Below are positions 35,127 to 44,200 of a DNA stretch of 64,000 bases, piece after piece (the first letter of the stretch is position 1; each line of letters starts with the position of its first letter). The DNA lies in NCBI GenBank assembly GCA_033344775.1, contig JAWPMT010000007.1, positions 1 to 64,000 of the forward strand, read 5' to 3'. Below the pieces are notes generated by a model. That model was not told where the DNA came from. It did no database searches and was given only the letters and a program-made list of their open reading frames with translations. Origin of the DNA: Cytophagales bacterium. GTDB lineage: Bacteria; Bacteroidota; Bacteroidia; Cytophagales; Cyclobacteriaceae. A program made the position numbers and the translations under genes.

Positions 35127-35600
35127 TCAGGGCTCCTGATTCAGTACAATGGCTCGGGTCTTGATCAAGCCAATGGCCATCAGTATACAAAAAGCAAAAG
35201 GCATAGGGAAAAGTGGTGCTCCGGTCTTGGTGAAAAATATATACGCCCAATAAGCATCCTGGAATCCAAGCCACAACAACGCCACGAGCATGTACCACCA
35301 GGCCCATCGGTGCCCATCTTTCAAAGCGTACCGCGCAACCATGATGACAGAAAAAGCGCCTACAACAATATTAACGCCACTAACCGATAAAATAAGGTCG
35401 AAAAAATCTCCGGAATTTGCTGATACTGCTACCATATCGTGATAACTAAAATCTAACTGCATCAATATCAAGTTCCAACTAGCTTCTCCGTTGCTTTTAG
35501 ATAGTAGAGTAGTTATGATTGTGACGAACCCTGCAGTAAACGGAACAAACCCTGCGGCAAAATTCCATTTCCAATTACCATTCTCTATTTTATGTGTCAT
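35127..35600 (-). CDS. Small integral membrane protein
   Basis: About 157 residues from Met9 (35600). Four hydrophobic segments are visible (FAAGFVPFTAGFVTIITTLL; DLILSVSGVNIVVGAFSVIMVARYAL; WWYMLVALLWLGFQDAYWAYIFF; FPMPFAFCILMAIGLIKT). No enzymatic motif. It lies in the DUF4331 to outer-membrane-protein group, suggesting an envelope role. Confidence 0.55.
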   Translation of the reverse strand: MTHKIENGNWKWNFAAGFVPFTAGFVTIITTLLSKSNGEASWNLILMQLDFSYHDMVAVSANSGDFFDLILSVSGVNIVVGAFSVIMVARYALKDGHRWAWWYMLVALLWLGFQDAYWAYIFFTKTGAPLFPMPFAFCILMAIGLIKTRAIVLNQEP

Positions 35601-35690
35601 GATCAATCTGTTTTTGTGTGACAAGTGTTATTCAACAAGAGGTTTTTTGATCCCTGTTAGATTTTTATGTTATAAGACCTACCTTTATTC

Positions 35691-36173
35691 CTATTGAAAT
35701 TCAAACCCCAGGTGAAATCCCGTGCTTACTTCGTAGCTTTTTCCAATCACTGTTCCCAATACAGGACCAAAGTGGAACCATCTTTTAAGCCGGATATTTA
35801 GTTCCGATTCAGCGTATAGCCCCCATTCATTCGTCTGGTTTTTTGGGGAATATGTTAAGTTAGGACCAGCATTAAGCGTCATCCAGCCAGAGGGATTCCA
35901 GCTACCAAGCAATGCTACACCATTGCGGGATTCACCTTCTTCAAACTTCCGAGTATAAGAGAGCCCGCCTCCCCATCTATCATTGATCCAATAAGTAAAG
36001 TGGAATTCCGTACCGGCAAAGTCATCGCCCTGCTCGAACACGTAAATGCCGGACATAATGATCTCATAAGTCCCCTTTTCATTTTCTCTCGGTGACGTGT
36101 GGTGTTCTCCTGATTGGGCAGATAAGCTGGTGGTGCATAACAAGAATAATTGAACGAGGCTTAGGAATTTCAT
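35691..36173 (-). CDS. Outer-membrane beta-barrel-like protein
   Basis: 160 residues with a signal peptide (MKFLSLVQLFLLCTTSLSA) and alternating strands ending in YEVSTGFHLGFEFQ with C-terminal aromatic residues, the pattern of small OmpW- or OprF-like barrels. Likely eight strands. Ligand unknown. Confidence 0.6.
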   Translation of the reverse strand: MKFLSLVQLFLLCTTSLSAQSGEHHTSPRENEKGTYEIIMSGIYVFEQGDDFAGTEFHFTYWINDRWGGGLSYTRKFEEGESRNGVALLGSWNPSGWMTLNAGPNLTYSPKNQTNEWGLYAESELNIRLKRWFHFGPVLGTVIGKSYEVSTGFHLGFEFQ

Positions 36174-36299
36174 TTATGCTTTCCTTTAGTGCATCTTCCA
36201 ACCTGTGGAGATACAATTTTCATCAAAATTATTCTTGCAATCGGTCGCCCAAATGGACGGGAAGTCCATAGGTATGGACAATCAGGTCAAGCAATCCAA

Positions 36300-37127
36300 C
36301 TATCGAGCATTCGTTGGAGCCAAGCCAAATTTCTTCTTGAAAGCACGTGTGAAATATAAGGGATCGTTGAAGCCTACCTCGTAAGCAATTTCGCTAACAG
36401 ACAAAGAGGTAACCTTTAACAATTCTCTGGCTTTTTCGAGTCGTTTTGTAGTAATATAGTTGATTGGGCTGTCGCTGAATTCTTTCTTAAACTCTCGTTT
36501 GAAGGAAGACAAGCTTAAACTACAAAGACTGGCCAGTTCTTCTACGCTTAGATCAGTATAAAGATGTGTTTCTATGGTTTTCCTCAGGCGTACCCTTTTG
36601 CCGGAATATAGATCTTCAATAAGTTCCAAAATAGAATCCAGATACTTGGATTGAACCAATAGCAAAACGAGTTCCTTCATCTTCAATTCAAGAAGGTCAT
36701 TATTAACCAGAGTCGGATTTTGAAAGTAGAACTCCAACGACTCGATGAATTTTGAAATGACCTCATTAGAAGCTATAACCTGACTTTGCTTTTCAAACGC
36801 TCGTTCCTGAATGATTTGAGGGAGGTCTTTGATGAAAATATTTCTCAGTACTTCTGGATATAGATGTAGCACGAATATCTCCACATGCTCCTCACTCGTT
36901 TGATTAAGCAGATCTAGGTAATGATGGCCACACTTGAACAGTACCGACTCCTGATCATTCACTTTCCCTTTGAACTCCGGAGACAACAGGTTTAGCTCCA
37001 CACCTTTGAAATAAATAAAGCATCCCCTGTTATCGAAATGCAACTCGTGTCTCAAGGGTGTCTTCACCACATACTTCTCCAGAAGCACTTGGTCTTCATA
37101 ATCAAAACTCAACCAATCAATAAGCAT
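36300..37127 (-). CDS. AraC-family regulator
   Basis: 275 residues. The N-terminal half resembles a sensing domain (SFDYEDQVLLEKYVVKTPLRHELHFDNRGCFIYFKG). The C-terminal HTH pair is clear (DLSVEELASLCSLSLSSFKREFKKEFSDSPINYI and LSVSEIAYEVGFNDPLYFTRAFKKKFGLAPTNAR). It is the first gene of the envelope-gene group and a plausible local regulator. An IS110 element lies beyond its promoter. Confidence 0.85.
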   Translation of the reverse strand: MLIDWLSFDYEDQVLLEKYVVKTPLRHELHFDNRGCFIYFKGVELNLLSPEFKGKVNDQESVLFKCGHHYLDLLNQTSEEHVEIFVLHLYPEVLRNIFIKDLPQIIQERAFEKQSQVIASNEVISKFIESLEFYFQNPTLVNNDLLELKMKELVLLLVQSKYLDSILELIEDLYSGKRVRLRKTIETHLYTDLSVEELASLCSLSLSSFKREFKKEFSDSPINYITTKRLEKARELLKVTSLSVSEIAYEVGFNDPLYFTRAFKKKFGLAPTNAR

Positions 37128-37356
37128 TCCTGCAAGTCATCTTAAAACCGAAGTTAATGTTCGAGATAGACTTCAACAATTTGTTCAACGACTTTAGCAA
37201 AGATCGACCACTGTTCCTCTATATAGGTTGGCTATATAAATCGATACCATACAGAAGAGGAAGTTGTTTTTTTGGGCGTCTCCTTTCAGGTCGGGTGCGG
37301 CCGGCTAGGCTATCCACAGTACACGCCGGGCCGACGCACGGCACTTTGTTCCTATC
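37128..37356. other. Hairpin and GC-rich palindromic sequence between AraC gene and IS110 transposase
   Basis: TTCCTCT (37214-37220) can pair with AGAGGAA (37256-37262), followed by a T-run. From about 37269 a GC-rich stretch (GGTCGGGTGCGGCCGGCTAGG, split by CCGGCC palindromes) differs sharply from the surrounding AT-rich DNA. It resembles Bacteroidetes REP-like palindromic units, which IS110 elements often target, and may be one half of a split unit. Confidence 0.4.
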
Positions 37357-38682
37357 CTAAGGACACAAATCTGGGTCGGCAGGTACCAGCACCATGTTAT
37401 GTTGAAAAGCCAGTTTTTCTAAGTACCTCTTCTGCTTGGCTATTAATGCATCTTCATAAGCCTGGATACCTTGCTCTACAAATGCCTCTCCTTTGGTCAT
37501 CACTCGATAGTAATAGCAGGCGATTTTTCTAGCAATGGCTTTGATGGCAACTCCACCACCTCTTTTAGCTCTGATTCTCCTACCAAATGAACCTAAAGCA
37601 AGGTGTTTACTTGTGAGTATTCCTTGAGCAACATTTCTGAATAGGTAACTCGCCTTGTTGTGCCGTTTGACTTTATGCCTTCTGTTACTCTTTCCTGAGC
37701 TATTCTTCTGAGGGGCAAGTTTTAACCAGCTAACAAAATGCTTTTCAGTTTTCCAGGCACTCATATCCACACCAATTTCACTAACGATTTGCAGAAAGCT
37801 GTAATCAGTGATTCCCGCAATAGTGGTTGGGTCTTTTCCTTGAGTTAATTTCAATAGTGGCTGATGCAGGTCCTTGATATCTGGCTTGTGATAACGAATG
37901 GGCTTTCTTTTACCCTTGATTTCAACATCAGGTATTTGACTCGTAATTTCCTGAAGCAACTTTTCAACTTCTTTATCACACTCATGAATAAGCTCATTAT
38001 AGTGCTTCCATGATCGATAGGCTTGTCTAAGCGCGAATAGATGTTCTTCTCTGTACTCTCCCTCTAATGCTTTGACCACCAAATCTCTTTTCTTGTTGAG
38101 AATCGATGCTTCACATAATTCAACAAGCTTTTCAGGATCAGTTTCACCATCCAATATCTTCTCCACCATACGTAACCCACTGGCACCCGTGATATCATTA
38201 ATAGCTTCCGTCAAACGAACATTCATCAGAGTAAGCGCTTTTTGCATCAGGTGAACTTGACTTGCAGAAGATTGTATGTTATCTCGCCTTACTCGCATGT
38301 AGGTTCTCAGAACTCTAAAATCTCCAGTTGGCACAAAGCTTTTCCTCAAAAGACCATAACTATGCAATTGCCGTAACCATTGGCAATCTTTTACATCTGA
38401 TTTTCTTCCAGGAACATTTCGAACATCCCGACCATTAACCAGATACACTTCAATACCTGCCTCTTCAAGTATGGAATACAAGATGATCCAATAAACCCCA
38501 GTGGATTCCATGGCTACCGTTTGAATTCTCCTACTAATCAGATAGTCTTTCAACGCATGACATCCTTGCGTATAAGTGGGGAAAATCTTAACCTGTTCTT
38601 CACCAGCATCTACGAAGAACTCTCTGCTACCGATATCTATTCCAGCAGCATGTTGATGGATTACATTGAGGCCTTTTTTCAT
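37357..38682 (-). mobile_element. IS110-family transposase gene
   Basis: About 441 residues from Met3 (38682). DEDD/RuvC-like N-terminus: AAGIDIGSREFFVDAGEE, VAMESTGVYWIILYSILE, PGRKSDVKDCQWLRQLHS. C-terminal transposase_20 region: TTIAGITDYSFLQIVSEIG, FVSWLKLAPQKNSSGKSN with the conserved Ser, and RGGGVAIKAIARKIACYYYRVMTKG. The frame looks intact. IS110 elements have no terminal inverted repeats; the family uses a bridge RNA transcribed from a noncoding end to choose target and donor. Confidence 0.88.
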
Positions 38683-38688
38683 AATCAT

Positions 38689-39000
38689 TCATATTTAAAT
38701 GATCTAAAGGCCAGCTATTCAGTAAGTAACAATATCATCCTAAGCGGGAATATCATCCGAAAATGACATCACCATAAAACTCTACATCCAATAGCCGGGA
38801 CAAGTTTCCCTGACAGGTAATAAACACTAATTCGAAGCTCTGTCACTTCCATTAGATCATTGGTACTAAGTTAGCTAGTTGAGAAGGTGTCCCTGACCCA
38901 AACTCTCCGGCTTGCCGGTTGGAACTTCCCTGACGCGACGATTTCTACAGGGGAACCGCACCCTTTTGCTGCGCTCCTAAGCTAAGGCCAAGTAAGAGAT
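38689..39000 (-). ncRNA. Noncoding flank of the IS110 transposase; candidate bridge-RNA region
   Basis: On the 5' side of the transposase gene lies about 310 bases without a coding frame. TCCCTGAC occurs three times (38807-38814, 38890-38897, 38927-38934), and CCGGCTTGCCGG is palindromic between the second and third. Bridge RNAs of the IS110 subgroup lie at this end and contain two guide loops related to the element ends, so repeats here are expected. Exact RNA boundaries cannot be set by eye. Confidence 0.4.
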
Positions 39001-39296
39001 CTGTATTGGTCGCTTATCATTCCGATAACTATCGGAACCAACCTATTGGGACCAATCCAGAACACTTGCTTTTTGGCCTTCAATCTTATTCCCTTGTCAA
39101 TTATCACGAAGTAATCTTCAAACTGCTGGTCTATTTCATGAGGGACCAGGCCAATGCAGAAAGAAACTTTGCATCAGCTTCAGAAAAGGCATGTTATTGA
39201 CTTGACCCATCGGTGTTGGCAAAATATTCTCATAAACCTCTTCCAGTTCATCACAGCAGCCCACAACCATCACACCATGGTTCCTGCAGAAAGGTA
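39001..39296. other. Decayed accessory DNA
   Basis: Short discontinuous frames only. On the minus strand, GVMVVGCCDELEEVYENILP around 39210-39290 reads like part of a protein but has no start or neighbours. A perfect CCGATAACTATCGG palindrome lies near 39030. Nothing is assignable. Confidence 0.4.
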
Positions 39297-39626
39297 TCAT
39301 TTGAATTCATCCAGGAAGGTTACAAAGTAATCCAACAATTTAGCGATCACTTCTTTAGACACAACAATATGGAGTGGTAACTTAAAACCTATTGCTTTGA
39401 TGACTATGGAGCCAAAGATACTCTGAAGTTCTTTGGTAATGAGTGCAATGTAATGGCCGAAATCCTTCTCTTTACGTACGACTTATTCCCTTCTCAAGGA
39501 GTGCTTACTCACTTAACTACCAATCTTAACAGCACTGGAATGGATGAGCTTTATGGCAATAGAGTTCGATGTAGAAGGCGTGAGATAGCGAATCCCTTTG
39601 ATTACAATAACGGGAAGCATAAGTGA
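39297..39626 (+). pseudogene. DnaC/IstB-like ATPase remnant (copy 2)
   Basis: Reading FEFIQEGYKVIQQFSDHFFRHNN, then a stop/frame break, then LKTYCFDDYGAKDTLKFFGN with a Walker B-like CFDD, continuing into ECNVMAEILLFTYDLFPSQG, VLTHLTTNLNS and ELYGNRVR. The 39381-39626 part is one frame of about 81 codons; the N-terminal ATPase part with Walker A is missing. Its C-terminal segment is clearly related to the fragment at 25955-26146. Confidence 0.7.
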
Positions 39627-39794
39627 AAATAATTGAGTAAAAAGAAAAGGACCCAACTAATTCAAGTCCCTTTTCTACGTAACCGCTGAACGCTAACTAG
39701 TAGCACGCAATAAATATCGGATTCATGTAACTTCATCTAGTTACGACTTCTCCGTATTTTCTTCCTCGATGACAAATTATTGTCAAGTGTAGAA

Positions 39795-41330
39795 TTAAGG
39801 CAACAGAGTATACTCAGGGAAATTTCCAACAAGTTTTTCATCTGGTTCTCCAACTGTTACTGCCATCACCAAATACTTGCCTCCTACAAAACAACCCTTC
39901 CAGGACTCTCCTATACCACCGAATGTCTCCTCATTATCGCCTCTAGACTTCATTTTATTGAGACCGACCTTAAAACCTCTCAACTGAGAGCCAATTTCTT
40001 TTGCTTCTGTTTCATCATCACAAGCGATGCTTGAAACAAGGGCTCCATTTGACACATTCATCTCGCTAATAAGTTCTTCTTTGGAATCCACAAGAACGAT
40101 ACTGTCGAGTGGTCCAAAAGGCTCACTATGATACAAAGTAGAGTTCTTTGGAATGTTAAGTAGCGATACTGGAGCATAATAAGCAGAAAGATCCTGATTA
40201 GGAAGAAAATCATATGGATTTACTTTTCCCTGATAGAGAGCTACTGCTCCTTTTCCCATCGCATCAGTCAACATAACATTCAAATCACTCACTTTCCTGG
40301 AGTTTATCAACGGTCCAAAGTCTAGCTTCGGAGGCTTTGATTCTCCCTCATTTACTAACAAGGGATGACCATAACTCAATGATTTTAAAATAGGCAAATA
40401 CATGTCCAAAAACTCGGGAAAAAGTGATCGTTCCACCACATATCTCACATAAGCAGTGCAGCGCTGCTTTCCATATTTAAATCCAGACCTGATCTGTTTT
40501 CCCAACTTCTCAAAATAACTGTAATTCCAAACGCCATAAGTATTCACCCCTTCCATTTCGAGCATATACCTCTTGTTACGATCGTACAATGAAGCGGCGA
40601 TGATTCGGCCATTGCTTTTGCCTCCTACGTACGAAAGACAATCCACCTGCTCATTTTTAACGAGCGCTTCGCTTAGTACACCTCCGGAACCACTGACTAG
40701 CGACATAGGTAGTCCATGTCTATGTCCAATGGCAAAGCACACTGTCAGTGCAAACAGCCCACCATCAGAGGGGGTTTTTGCTATCGCCACATTACCGCAG
40801 AGTAATTGAACCAAACAGGCGTGGACTAAAACAGAAAGGGGATAATTCCACGAAGCAATATTGGACACCACTCCGATCGGTTTCCTGGCTCCGATCATAT
40901 CATGGATATTCTCCAGATACCAACGGACCCCTGATATACACCTATTTACTCCATCTAATGCTTGATCAAATGGTTTCCCTATTTCCCAAACTAACAAAAA
41001 GGCCAAGAATTCTTTGACCTTATCCATATCATCCAAGGTCTGGGATACCATTTCTTTTCGAACTTCCAAAGACTCCTTTGCCCATTTTTTCTTCGATGCT
41101 GACAAATAAGTCACTGACTCTTTACAGATATCTGAGGTAATCATTGGGTAGTACCCCAACAGTGTTCCATCCAGAGCAGAATGAAATGGTTTTCTATTAC
41201 CTGCTTCTTGCCATTCACCTTTTATTAGATTAAGAATATTCCCATCTTCATCCAATGTCTCCGGGAAATCTTTTACCAAACGAGCCATCAATGAAGACCA
41301 TTCAGCCTGCGGAAGTATTATCTTATTCAT
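39795..41330 (-). CDS. Aldehyde dehydrogenase family protein
   Basis: 511 residues with the ALDH fold: GVVSNIASWNYPLSVLVHACLVQLLCGNVAIAKTP, the Glu motif region YMLEMEGVN (usually LELGG), the catalytic Cys in KQRCTAYVRYVV, and a C-terminal GGKYLVMAVTVGEP. The Glu motif is shifted from the norm, so substrate range may differ. It is divergent from a tetR gene and shares operator-like palindromes with the hydrogenase genes, which links it to the same regulon. Confidence 0.85.
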   Translation of the reverse strand: MNKIILPQAEWSSLMARLVKDFPETLDEDGNILNLIKGEWQEAGNRKPFHSALDGTLLGYYPMITSDICKESVTYLSASKKKWAKESLEVRKEMVSQTLDDMDKVKEFLAFLLVWEIGKPFDQALDGVNRCISGVRWYLENIHDMIGARKPIGVVSNIASWNYPLSVLVHACLVQLLCGNVAIAKTPSDGGLFALTVCFAIGHRHGLPMSLVSGSGGVLSEALVKNEQVDCLSYVGGKSNGRIIAASLYDRNKRYMLEMEGVNTYGVWNYSYFEKLGKQIRSGFKYGKQRCTAYVRYVVERSLFPEFLDMYLPILKSLSYGHPLLVNEGESKPPKLDFGPLINSRKVSDLNVMLTDAMGKGAVALYQGKVNPYDFLPNQDLSAYYAPVSLLNIPKNSTLYHSEPFGPLDSIVLVDSKEELISEMNVSNGALVSSIACDDETEAKEIGSQLRGFKVGLNKMKSRGDNEETFGGIGESWKGCFVGGKYLVMAVTVGEPDEKLVGNFPEYTLLP

Positions 41331-41360
41331 ATTTTACGTCTACAATCGAATCTTCTTAAA

Positions 41361-41401
41361 ATTAGAAAATACTTTCTAATTATTAGAAAACATTTACTAA
41401 T
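41361..41401. promoter_or_regulatory. Paired TetR-type operators in the aldh/tetR intergenic region
   Basis: ATTAGAAA-ATAC-TTTCTAAT (41361-41380) is a perfect palindrome, and ATTAGAAA-ACAT-TTACTAAT (41382-41401) is a near-perfect one. Their centres are 21 bp apart, two helical turns, allowing two dimers on one face. The same motif recurs at 41468, 43108-43141 and 48477-48517. Confidence 0.75.
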
Positions 41402-41467
41402 TCCGATGTAGAACAGTCATTACTAGAGCATGTTAAACCAACGAAAGCTCTATTACGTTTTTGTCTA

Positions 41468-41487
41468 ATTAGAAAAAATATTCTAAA
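41468..41487. promoter_or_regulatory. Third TetR-type operator before the tetR start
   Basis: ATTAGAAA-AAAT-ATTCTAAA, ten bases upstream of the tetR ATG at 41497. Placement suggests autorepression of the regulator. Confidence 0.65.
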
Positions 41488-41496
41488 TTATTTTCC

Positions 41497-42120
41497 ATGA
41501 AGGAGACAAAACCGAACATTCTTAAAGCTGCTTTGCAGTTGTTTAACCAAAACGGTTTTTCAAGTGTGCGTCTTCAACATATTGCCGATGAGGCAAATGT
41601 CAGTATAGGCAATTTAGCCTATCACTTTGCAACGAAGAAGGACCTATTGGCCAACATTTACCAGGATTTAGTTTTGAAACAGGTTGAGCTTATTAATGAG
41701 CTGAATATTGTACCACTCTTCGAAAACTTGGATAGACACTGGGATAATGTTTTTCAAATTCAATATGAATATGCATTTTTCTATCAAGATACGCTTGAGA
41801 TACTCCGCTACAGTAATGAGATATTCCTTAAATGCCAAGAACATACCAAATGGGAAAAGGATCAATTGTTCAGAATCCTCCAATTCAATATATCCCGAGG
41901 TGCATTGATCCCTTTAGAAGATGACGTTATAAGTCAGGTTGCTGATCTAACCTGGCTCATTGAAAATTCTTGGTCCCAGCGAATGACAATGGCTGAAAAT
42001 AGTAGTTTAAGTTCGGAAAAGTTTAAAATTCTGATGTGGCAATTAATTTTGCCCTATTTATCTGACATAGGTAAACAGGAATATGATCAATTGATCAAGT
42101 GGAAAGCAATACCATTATGA
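41497..42120 (+). CDS. TetR-family regulator 1 of the hydrogenase island
   Basis: 207 residues. The N-terminal HTH (about 5-55) reads ILKAALQLFNQNGFSSVRLQHIADEANVSIGNLAYHFATKKDLL; the rest is the usual helical ligand/dimer domain. Its recognition helix (SIGNLAYHF) is identical in its last seven residues to that of the second TetR downstream, so both probably read the same ATTAGAAA-type palindromes. It overlaps the next gene by ATGA. Confidence 0.88.
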   Translation: MKETKPNILKAALQLFNQNGFSSVRLQHIADEANVSIGNLAYHFATKKDLLANIYQDLVLKQVELINELNIVPLFENLDRHWDNVFQIQYEYAFFYQDTLEILRYSNEIFLKCQEHTKWEKDQLFRILQFNISRGALIPLEDDVISQVADLTWLIENSWSQRMTMAENSSLSSEKFKILMWQLILPYLSDIGKQEYDQLIKWKAIPL

Positions 42121-42476
42121 ATCTAGAGGTATACATCGATAAGAGGTGCTACGGTAAACTGCTAGATCTGATGAACCTGCAGCATATGACAGATTTAAGA
42201 GGAGAATATATGGATTTGGACTTATTCTACAGGGATGAATGGTTATTGGACAGTGCAGTTATTGAAAATGTAATTGAGCGCAATGGTAACTGGGATATCT
42301 ATTTAGTATTTGCCCATGTTTCGGATCCTCTTAAACTGATAAAAAGAAAAATTACTAGATGTACGACCCTTAAAAGAGCAGAGCTCACTGCCAATTTTAT
42401 GCGGAGGCAGGCAGCGAAGGATCAAAGGGGAACTTTAAGGATTGATGCATCAATATTTCATAGTTGTGATAACTAA
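42117..42476 (+). CDS. Small protein between two TetR genes
   Basis: About 119 residues from ATG 42117, which overlaps the tetR stop. Predicted beta/alpha with several basic residues (KLIKRKITRCTTLKRAELTANFMRRQAAKDQRG). No signal peptide. Not recognised. Being coupled to tetR and 11 bases ahead of a second tetR, it may modulate the regulators or act with the hydrogenase. Confidence 0.55.
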   Translation: MNLEVYIDKRCYGKLLDLMNLQHMTDLRGEYMDLDLFYRDEWLLDSAVIENVIERNGNWDIYLVFAHVSDPLKLIKRKITRCTTLKRAELTANFMRRQAAKDQRGTLRIDASIFHSCDN

Positions 42477-42487
42477 GGTCTAAATTC

Positions 42488-43108
42488 ATGAGTCACACGA
42501 AAGAAAGAATTATTTCAGCCGCGATTGAGCTTTTTAACGAGCAAGGGTTTGTAAATGTACGGTTGCAAAATATTGCCGATGAACTAGAAATTAGCGTAGG
42601 GAATCTCGCTTATCATTTCAAAAATAAGGAAGCTATAGTCTCAACTGCTTACTATAAGATTGGAGATGAATTGTCATCAATATTAAGTAACTATCGAGTA
42701 ACGCCAGACCTCCGTGATTTAGATTACCAGCTTGATCTTTATTTCGATTTTATCAGAAAGTACCCATTCTACTTTATTGACATATTAGAGATAAAAAGAA
42801 ATCATCCCAACCTTCACGAAGTACGTAAAGATTACATCTCTAAGATGGTCGTCCAATTCCAAAAAAGAATTGAGTACAATAAGTCGAGAGGAATTGTGAA
42901 ATCTAGTCTGGAATTAGAACATATCTATCAACTGGCTGATAACATGTGTATGTCTGTCACTTTTTGGTACACATACCAAGCTATTAAAGACATGGATGAG
43001 AGCTTGGAGAGTTTCAAAAAGTCAGTTTGGTCACAGCTATATCCCTATCTCACAAAGAAAGGTATGGTTGAATACAGCAAATTCGTCTCAAGTGCCTCAG
43101 TTGAATAA
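42488..43108 (+). CDS. TetR-family regulator 2 of the hydrogenase island
   Basis: 206 residues with an HTH closely related to regulator 1 (IISAAIELFNEQGFVNVRLQNIADELEISVGNLAYHFKNKEAIV) and a divergent C-terminal ligand domain (YPFYFIDILEIKRNHPNLHEVRKDYI). A paralogous pair with a shared DNA-reading helix but different sensing parts could give dual-input control. The gene ends at the operator pair that precedes hydrogenase. Confidence 0.88.
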   Translation: MSHTKERIISAAIELFNEQGFVNVRLQNIADELEISVGNLAYHFKNKEAIVSTAYYKIGDELSSILSNYRVTPDLRDLDYQLDLYFDFIRKYPFYFIDILEIKRNHPNLHEVRKDYISKMVVQFQKRIEYNKSRGIVKSSLELEHIYQLADNMCMSVTFWYTYQAIKDMDESLESFKKSVWSQLYPYLTKKGMVEYSKFVSSASVE

Positions 43109-43141
43109 TTAGAAAAATATTTCTAGAAATTTTTTTCTAAT
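43108..43141. promoter_or_regulatory. Overlapping TetR-type operators before hydrogenase genes
   Basis: ATTAGAAA-AATA-TTTCTAGA (43108-43127) and TCTAGAAA-TTTT-TTTCTAAT (43122-43141) overlap, with centres 14 bp apart. They start at the stop codon of tetR 2 and lie about 95 bases before the small-subunit start. Confidence 0.7.
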
Positions 43142-43159
43142 TATTCAAAATCCCCTATT

Positions 43160-43199
43160 TTGGAGGGTATGGTTTGATGGATTTTCAAAAATCCTCCCC
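43160..43199 (+). promoter_or_regulatory. Leader hairpins ahead of the hydrogenase small subunit
   Basis: GGATTTT (43179-43185) pairs with AAAATCC (43188-43194), and overlapping TTGGAGG (43160-43166) pairs with CCTCC (43193-43197). The two stems compete. Whether this matters for expression is unknown. Confidence 0.3.
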
Positions 43200-43234
43200 A
43201 ATTAACGATAAACATTTAACCTAACGAATAAAAT

Positions 43235-44194
43235 ATGGCGAATGTACTTTGGCTCCAAGGGGGAGCATGCAGTGGTAACACAATGTCTTTTTTGGACGCT
43301 GAAGAGCCTACCGTAGTAGAGTTAGTCACGGATTTCGGAATTAATATTCTCTGGCATCCTTCCATCGGCTTAGAAATAGGAGAACAAGTCACTGACCTTC
43401 TTAAAGATATACTTGAAGGCAAAATTCAGCTTGACATTTTTGTCTTCGAAGGAAGTATAATTCAAGGCCCGAATGGTACTGGCACAATGAATTACTTTGC
43501 TGAGCGCCCAATGATGGATTGGGTCAAAGAGTTAGCAGCTGTCACACAGTTTACCGTAGCAATCGGAGATTGCGCAACATGGGGCGGAATACCTGCAGTG
43601 CCGCCTAATCCAAGTGAATCTACCGGTATGCAATTCCTAAAAAAGCAGAAGGGTGGAATATTAGGAGCAGATTATGTTTCAAAAGGCGGATTACCTGTAA
43701 TCAATATACCTGGCTGTCCAGCACACCCTGATTGGGTCACGCAAATTTTAGTGGCCATTTCAACAGGACGCATTGGTGATGTTTTGATTGATGACTATCA
43801 TAGACCAAAAACATTCTTTACGGACTTTGTACAAACAGGCTGCACCAACGTAAACAATTTCGCACAAAAAGTAGATGGAGGGTTTGGTAAAAGAGGAGGA
43901 TGTCTCTTTTATGAAGTCGGTTGTAGAGGGCCAATGACTCATGCGAGTTGCAACAGAATTTTGTGGAACAGAACATCTAGTAAAACGAGGGCTAACCACC
44001 CATGTCTAGGATGTACAGAACCAGGATTCCCTCACAATGACTTACGGAAAGGAAGTGTTCTGAAAACCATGAGGACCATGGGGATCTTCCCCAAGGAAGT
44101 ACCAACTGGTCAATCCAAAGGATTGTATTATTTAAGAGCAGGTTGGGAGAAAATCCTCCCTGTCAATAAGGCATTAACTGAAACTTCCAAATAA
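43235..44194 (+). CDS. hupS: [NiFe] hydrogenase small subunit, group 2a-like
   Basis: 319 residues without a Tat signal, so cytoplasmic. Starts MANVLWLQGGACSGNTMSFLDAEEP and keeps Fe-S ligand motifs: GDCATWGGIPAVPPNP, IPGCPAHPDW, TGCTN, GGCLFYEVGCRGPMTHASCN, HPCLGCTEPGFP. This matches cyanobacterial HupS and mycobacterial HucS, which relay electrons from H2. Large subunit follows after 6 bases. Confidence 0.93.
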   Translation: MANVLWLQGGACSGNTMSFLDAEEPTVVELVTDFGINILWHPSIGLEIGEQVTDLLKDILEGKIQLDIFVFEGSIIQGPNGTGTMNYFAERPMMDWVKELAAVTQFTVAIGDCATWGGIPAVPPNPSESTGMQFLKKQKGGILGADYVSKGGLPVINIPGCPAHPDWVTQILVAISTGRIGDVLIDDYHRPKTFFTDFVQTGCTNVNNFAQKVDGGFGKRGGCLFYEVGCRGPMTHASCNRILWNRTSSKTRANHPCLGCTEPGFPHNDLRKGSVLKTMRTMGIFPKEVPTGQSKGLYYLRAGWEKILPVNKALTETSK

Positions 44195-44200
44195 GTTATA

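Noticed and set aside
38761-38940. CRISPR-like array from the TCCCTGAC repeats
   Set aside because: Repeats are only 8 bases with uneven spacing (83 and 37 bases) and lie in an IS110 flank.
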